A stretch of DNA of 64,000 nucleotides from Apostichopus japonicus (taxonomy: Eukaryota > Echinodermata > Holothuroidea > Aspidochirotida > Stichopodidae). Below are positions 58,840 to 64,000 of this stretch, piece after piece. Position 1 is the first letter of the stretch, and every line of letters starts with the position of its first letter. Under the pieces are notes generated by a model. The model did no database searches, was not told where the DNA came from, and worked only from the letters and a program-made list of their open reading frames with translations. A program made the position numbers and the translations under genes. The stretch is taken from contig NC_092577.1 in the NCBI RefSeq assembly GCF_037975245.1, positions 22,904,398 to 22,968,397 of the forward strand. Direction: 5' to 3'.

Positions 58840-60125
58840 GTCTACGGCCACATCACGATGACTATACCGGTTCTCGTCCGATCACCGAAGTCAAGCAACG
58901 TAGAGCGCACTCAGTACTTGGATGGGTGACCGCCTGGGAATACTGGGTGCCGTAGGCTTTTATTTTCCTCATTGATAACACTATGTTGCCACGACGATGA
59001 GAAAGTGAAATGGCCTACATTGACCTCTTATGTAAACGGCCATATCACGTTGACTATACCGGTTCTCGTCCGATCACCGAAGTCAAGCAACGTAGAGCGC
59101 AGTCAGTACTTGGATGGGTGACCGCCTGGGAATACTGGGTGCCGTAGGCTTTTCTTTTCCTCATTGATAACACTATGTTGCCACGACGATGAGAAATTGA
59201 AATGGCCTACATTGACCTCTTGTTATGTCTACGGCCATATCACGTTGACTATACCGGTTCTCGTCCGATCACCGAAGTCAAGCAACGAAGAGCGCAGTCA
59301 GTACTTGGATGGGTGACCGCCTGGGAATACTGGATGCCGTAGGCTTTTATTTTCCTAATTGATAACACTACGTTGCCACGACGATGAAAAATTGAAATGG
59401 CCTACATTGACCTCTTGTTATGTCTACGGCCATATCACGTTGACTATACCGGTTCTCGTCCGATCACCGAAGTCAAGCATCGAAGAGCGCAGTCAGTACT
59501 TGGATGGGTGACCGCCTGGGAATACTGGGTGCCGTAGGCTTTTATTTTCCTAATTGATAACACTATGTTGCCACGACGATGAAAAATTGAAATGGCCTAC
59601 ATTGACCTCTTGTTATGTCTACGGCCATATCACGTTGACTATTCCGGTTCTCGTCCGATCACCGAAGTCAAGCAACGTAGAGCGCAGTCAGTACTTGGAT
59701 GGGTGACCGCCTGGGAATACTGGGTGCCGTAGGCTTTTATTTTCCTAATTGATAACACTATGTTGCCACGACGATGAAAAATTGAAATGGCCTACATTGA
59801 CCTCTTGTTATGTCTACGGCCATATCACGTTGACTATTCCGGTTCTCGTCCGATCACCGAAGTCAAGCAACGTAGAGCGCAGTCAGTACTTGGATGGGTG
59901 ACCGCCTGGGAATACTGGGTGCCGTAGGCTTTTATTTTCCTAATTGATAACACTATGTTGCCACGACGATGAAAAATTGAAATGGCCTACATTGACCTCT
60001 TGTTATGTCTACGGCCATATCACGTTGACTATTCCGGTTCTCGTCCGATCACCGAAGTCAAGCAACGTAGAGTGCAGTCAGTACTTGGATGAGTGACCGC
60101 CTGGGAATACTGGGTGCCGTAGGCT
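58840..60125 (+). rRNA. 5S block 68, seven genes
   Basis: Starts are 58840, 59032 (GTAAACGG), 59227, 59422 (AAGCATCG), 59617, 59812 and 60007. The last three all have GACTATTCCGG, a threefold amplification of one unit. L3 follows. Confidence 0.95.
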
Positions 60126-60358
60126 TTTATTTTCCTAATTGATAACACTATGTTGCCACGACGATGAGAAATTGAAATGGCCTACATTGTCTTGCCACAA
60201 GGAAAGCGATTTGAAAATCGAATATATTAATAAATAACTACTATATGTAAAATATAGGTTAACATTATATATATTAAATCCATTCATGTATAATATATAT
60301 ATTAAATCCACTCATCATAACCTACCAAACAACTAGCCTACATTTCACCTCTTAGAAT

Positions 60359-61836
60359 GTCTACGGCCACATCACGATGACTATACCGGTTCTCGTCCGA
60401 TCACCGAAGTCAAGCAACGTAGAGCGCAGTCAGTACTTGGATGGGTGACCGCCTGGGAATACTGGGTGCCGTAGGCTTTTATTTTCCTAATTGATAACAC
60501 TATGTTGCCACGACGATGAGAAATTGAAATGGCCTACATTGACCTCTTGTTATGTCTACGGCCATATCACGTTGACTATACCGGTTCTCGTCCGATGACC
60601 GAAGTCAAGCAACGTAGAGCGCAGTCAGTACTTGGATGGGTGACCGCCTGGGAATACTGGGTGCCGTAGGCTTTTATTTTCCTAATTGATAACACTATGT
60701 TGCCACGACGATGAGAAATTGAAATGGCCTACATTGACCTCTTGTTATGTCTACGGCCATATCACGTTGACTATACCGGTTCTCGTCCGATCACCGAAGT
60801 CAAACAACGTAGAGCGCAGTCAGTACTTGGATGGGTGACCGCCTGGGAATACTGGGTGCCGTAGGCCTTTCTTTTTCTAATTGATAACACTATGTTGCCA
60901 CGACGATGAGAAAGTGAAATGGCCTACATTGACCTCTTATGTAAACGGCCATATCACGTTGACTATACCGGTTCTCGTCCGATCACCGAAGTCAAGCAAC
61001 GTAGAGCGCAGTCAGTACTTGGATGGGTGACCGCCTGGGAATACTGGGTGCCGTAGGCTTTTATTTTCCTAATTGATAACACTATGTTGCCACGACGATG
61101 AGAAAATGAAATGGCCTACATTGACCTCCTATGTAAACGGCCATATCACGTTGACTATACCGGTTCTCGTCCGATCACCGAAGTCAAGCAACGTAGAGCG
61201 CAGTCAGTACTTGGATGGGTGACCGCCTGGGAATACTGGGGGCCGTAGGCTTTTATTTTCCTCATTGATAACACTATGTTGCCACGACGATGAAAAATTG
61301 AAATGGCCTACATTGACCTCTTGTTATGTCTACGGCCACATCACGTTGACTATACCGGTTCTCGTCCGATCACCGAAGTCAAGCAACGTAGAGCGCAGTC
61401 AGTACTTGGATGGATGACCGCCTGGGAATACTGGGTGTCGTAGGCGTTTATTTTCACAATTGATAACACTATGTTGCCACGACGATGAGAAATTGAAATG
61501 GCCTACATTGACCTCTTCTTATGTCTACGGCCACATCACGTTGACTATACCGGTTCTCGTCCGATCACCGAAGTCAAGCAACGTAGAGCGCAGTCAGTAC
61601 TTGGATGGATGACCGCCTGGGAATACTGGGTGTCGTAGGCTTTTATTTTCCTAATTGATAACACTATGTTGCCACGACGATGAGAAATTGAAATGGCCTA
61701 CATTGACCTCTTGTTATGTCTACGGCCATATCACGTTGACTATACCGGTTCTCGTCCGATCACCGAAGTCAAGCAACGTAGAGCGCAGTCAGTACTTGGA
61801 TGGGTGACCGCCTGGGAATACTGGGTGCCGTAGGCC
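60359..61836 (+). rRNA. 5S block 69, eight genes
   Basis: Starts are 60359, 60554, 60749, 60941, 61133 (both GTAAACGG), 61328, 61523 and 61718. A hybrid spacer after 60749 fuses two former blocks. Confidence 0.95.
60868..60940 (+). repeat. Second hybrid spacer
   Basis: Terminal-type TTTCTTTTTCTAATT is followed by internal-type GATAACACTATG; the switch is at AATT. A like junction is at 63644-63716. Confidence 0.8.
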
Positions 61837-62060
61837 TTCCTTTTCCTAATTAGAACACTGTCTTGCCACAAGGAAAGCGATTTGAAAATCGAATATATTA
61901 ATAAATAACTCGATTGTTTTTATATATTAGAATTTAATACATATATATGTGAAATATAGATTAACTTAATATATATTAAATACATTCATGTATAATATAT
62001 ACATTAATTCCACTCATCATAACCTACCAAACAACTAGCCTGCATTTCACCTCTTGTAAT

Positions 62061-62569
62061 GTCTACGGCCACATCACGTTCAATATACCGGTTCTCGTCC
62101 GATCAGGTAAGTCAAGCAACGTAGAGCGCAGTCAGTACTAAGGTGGGTGACCGCCTGGGAATACTGGGTGCCGTAGGCTTTTATTTTCACAATTGATAAC
62201 ACTATGTTGCCACGACGATGAGAAATTGAAATGGCCTCCATTGACCTCTTGTTATGTCTACGGCCATATCACGTTGACTATACCGGTTCTCGTCCGATCA
62301 CCGAAGTCAAGCAACGTAGAGCGCAGTCAGTACTTGGATGGGTGACCGCCTGGGAATACTGGGTGCCGTAGGCTTTTATTTTCCTAATTGATAACACTAT
62401 GTTGCCACGACGATGAGAAATTGAAATGGCCTACATTGACCTCTTGTTATGTCTACGGCCATATCACGTTGACTATACCGGTTCTCGTCCGATCACCGAA
62501 GTCAAGCAACGTAGAGCGCAGTCAGTACTTGGATGGGTGACCGCCTGGAAATACTGGGTGCCGTAGGCC
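62061..62569 (+). rRNA. 5S block 70, three genes
   Basis: Starts are 62061 (CAGGTAAGT leader), 62256 and 62451 (CTGGAAAT). Confidence 0.95.
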
Positions 62570-62793
62570 TTTCTTTTTCTAATTAGAACACTGTCATGCC
62601 ACAAGGAAAGCGATTTGAAAATCGAATATATTAATAAATAACTCGATTGTTTTTATATATTAGAATTTAATACATATATATGTGAAATATAGATTAACTT
62701 AATATATATTAAATACATTCATGTATAATATATACATTAAATCCACTCATCATAACCTACCAAACAACAAGCCTGCATTTCACCTCTTGTAAT

Positions 62794-63300
62794 GTCTACG
62801 GCCACATCACGTTCAATATACCGGTTCTCGTCCGATCAGGTAAGTCAAGCAACGTAGAGCGCAGTCAGTACTAAGGTGGGTGACCGCCTGGGAATACTGG
62901 GTGCCGTAGGCTTTTATTTTCCTAATTGATAACACTATGTTGCCACGACGATGAAAAATTGAAATGGCCTACATTGACCTCTTGTTATGTCTACGGCCAT
63001 ATCACGTTGACTATACCGGTTCTCGTCCGATCACCGAAGTCAAGCAACGTAGAGCGCAGTCAGTACTTGGATGGGTGACCGCCTGGGAATACTGGGTGTC
63101 GTAGGCTGTTATTTTCATAATTGATAACACTGTTGCCACGACGATGAGAAATTGAAATGGCCTACATTGACCTCTTGTTATGTCTACGGCCATATCACGT
63201 TGACTATACCGGTTCTCGTCCGATCACCGAAGTCAAGCAACGTAGAGCGCAGTCAGTACTTGGATGGGTGACCGCCTGGGAATACTGGGTGCCGTAGGCC
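62794..63300 (+). rRNA. 5S block 71, three genes
   Basis: Starts are 62794 (CAGGTAAGT leader), 62989 and 63182. The spacer before 63182 lacks 2 bp (CACTGTTGCC). Confidence 0.95.
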
Positions 63301-63524
63301 TTTCTTTTTCTAATTAGAACACTGTCTTGCCACAAGGAAAGCGATTTGAAAATCGAATATATTAATAAATAACTCGATTGTTTTTATATATTAGAATTTA
63401 ATACATATATATGTGAAATATAGATTAACTTAATATATATTAAATACATTCATGTATAATATATACATTAAGTCCACTCATCATAACCTACCAAACAACT
63501 AGCCTGCATTTCACCTCTTGTAAT

Positions 63525-64000
63525 GTCTACGGCCACATCACGTTCAATATACCGGTTCTCGTCCGATCAGGTAAGTCAAGCAACGTAGAGCGCAGTCAGT
63601 ACTAAGGTGGGTGACCGCCTGGGAATACTGGGTGCCGTAGGCCTTTCTTTTTCTAATTGATAACACTATGTTGCCACGACGATGAGAAAGTGAAATGGCC
63701 TACATTGACCTCTTATGTAAACGGCCATATCACGTTGACTATACCGGTTCTCGTCCGATCACCGAAGTCAAGCAACGTAGAGCGCAGTCAGTACTTGGAT
63801 GGGTGACCGCCTGGGAATACTGGGTGCCGTAGGCTTTTATTTTCCTAATTGATAACACTATGTTGCCACGACGATGAGAAAGTGAAATGGCCTACATTGA
63901 CCTCCTATGTAAACGGCCATATCACGTTGACTATACCGGTTCTCGTCCGATCACCGAAGTCAAGCAACGTAGAGCGCAGTCAGTACTTGGATGGGTGACC
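63525..64000 (+). rRNA. 5S block 72, two full genes and one cut by the window end
   Basis: Starts are 63525 (CAGGTAAGT leader with a terminal-type 3' flank and a hybrid spacer), 63717 and 63909 (both GTAAACGG). The last has 92 nt in view. Confidence 0.93.

Larger units (their letters stand above)
1..64000 (+). repeat. Tandem 5S rDNA array with nested higher-order repeats, continuing past both window ends
   Basis: Everything outside 29576-34969 is built from 5S genes and their spacers, all in one direction. Successive gene starts are usually exactly 195 bp apart (for example 253, 448, 643). Long spacers raise the step to 335, 343, 352 or 386 bp. I located 246 5S sequences by the motif GTCTACGGCC or its variant GTAAACGGCC. 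The window starts inside an L1 spacer and ends inside a 5S gene, so the array is longer than seen. Left (to 25.8 kb) and right parts use different spacer classes. No tRNA, snRNA, histone or other host gene is visible in any spacer; none of the non-genic stretches exceeds about 270 bp. Confidence 0.97.

Noticed and set aside
1-64000. Array structure as an assembly artefact
   Set aside because: Possible in part for such repeats, but ordered private marks and offsets in whole unit steps look biological; long reads would decide.

Overview
The window is almost entirely one tandem array of metazoan 5S ribosomal RNA genes, all on the + strand, with a single 5S-targeted non-LTR retrotransposon (LINE) inside it. 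By reading start motifs by eye I count 246 5S sequences. These include 10 copies with an internal 26-bp deletion, one copy split by the LINE, one ~20-nt fragment and one copy cut by the window end. The 5S matches the animal consensus: it starts GTCTACGGCC, carries a type 1 internal promoter (box A, intermediate element, box C), ends GTAGGC plus T-runs, and is 119 nt long. With the Tx1-type LINE this points to an animal, probably an aquatic invertebrate; I cannot name the species. There are no bacterial-type operons and no host protein-coding genes. || Array layout: the basic unit is 195 bp (119-bp gene plus 76-bp short spacer). Units are grouped into about 72 blocks of 1 to 8 genes, divided by longer AT-rich spacers. 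I use four spacer names below: L1 (about 224 bp, commonest), L2 (about 265 bp, only in 0.8-18.7 kb), L3 (about 233 bp, only from 25.8 kb on) and L4 (about 224 bp, from 41.3 kb on). Genes fall into position classes. 'Leader' is the first gene after a long spacer and is diverged. 'Internal' genes are followed by TTTTATTTT. 'Terminal' is the last gene before an L1 or L4 spacer, with a changed 3' flank (TTTCTTTTT or TTCCTTTT). Blocks are themselves copied at larger scale: 2,256 bp at the left end, 3,133/3,520 bp within 41-48 kb, and 10,486/10,876/11,071 bp between 38-43 kb and 48.7-54 kb. || LINE: positions 29576-34969 hold a 5.4-kb element in the same orientation as the 5S genes, inserted between 5S nucleotides 38 and 28 (an 11-bp target duplication). 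ORF1 (gag-like, three CCHC knuckles) and ORF2 (AP endonuclease, reverse transcriptase, C-terminal CCHC) are readable, followed by a 3' hairpin and an A-rich tail. Domain order and target choice match the Tx1 clade of the L1 group, which contains the known 5S-specific Mutsu elements. ORF2 is uninterrupted. ORF1 has one in-frame stop after codon 299, beyond which the same frame stays open to 2 nt before the ORF2 ATG. || How the parts relate: the LINE uses a 5S gene as its landing site and destroys it by separating the first 38 nt from the internal promoter. Unequal exchange and conversion in the array keep creating, moving and correcting gene variants. Several variant classes look non-functional (26-bp box C deletion, broken helix I, broken helix III), yet they have been amplified with the array.
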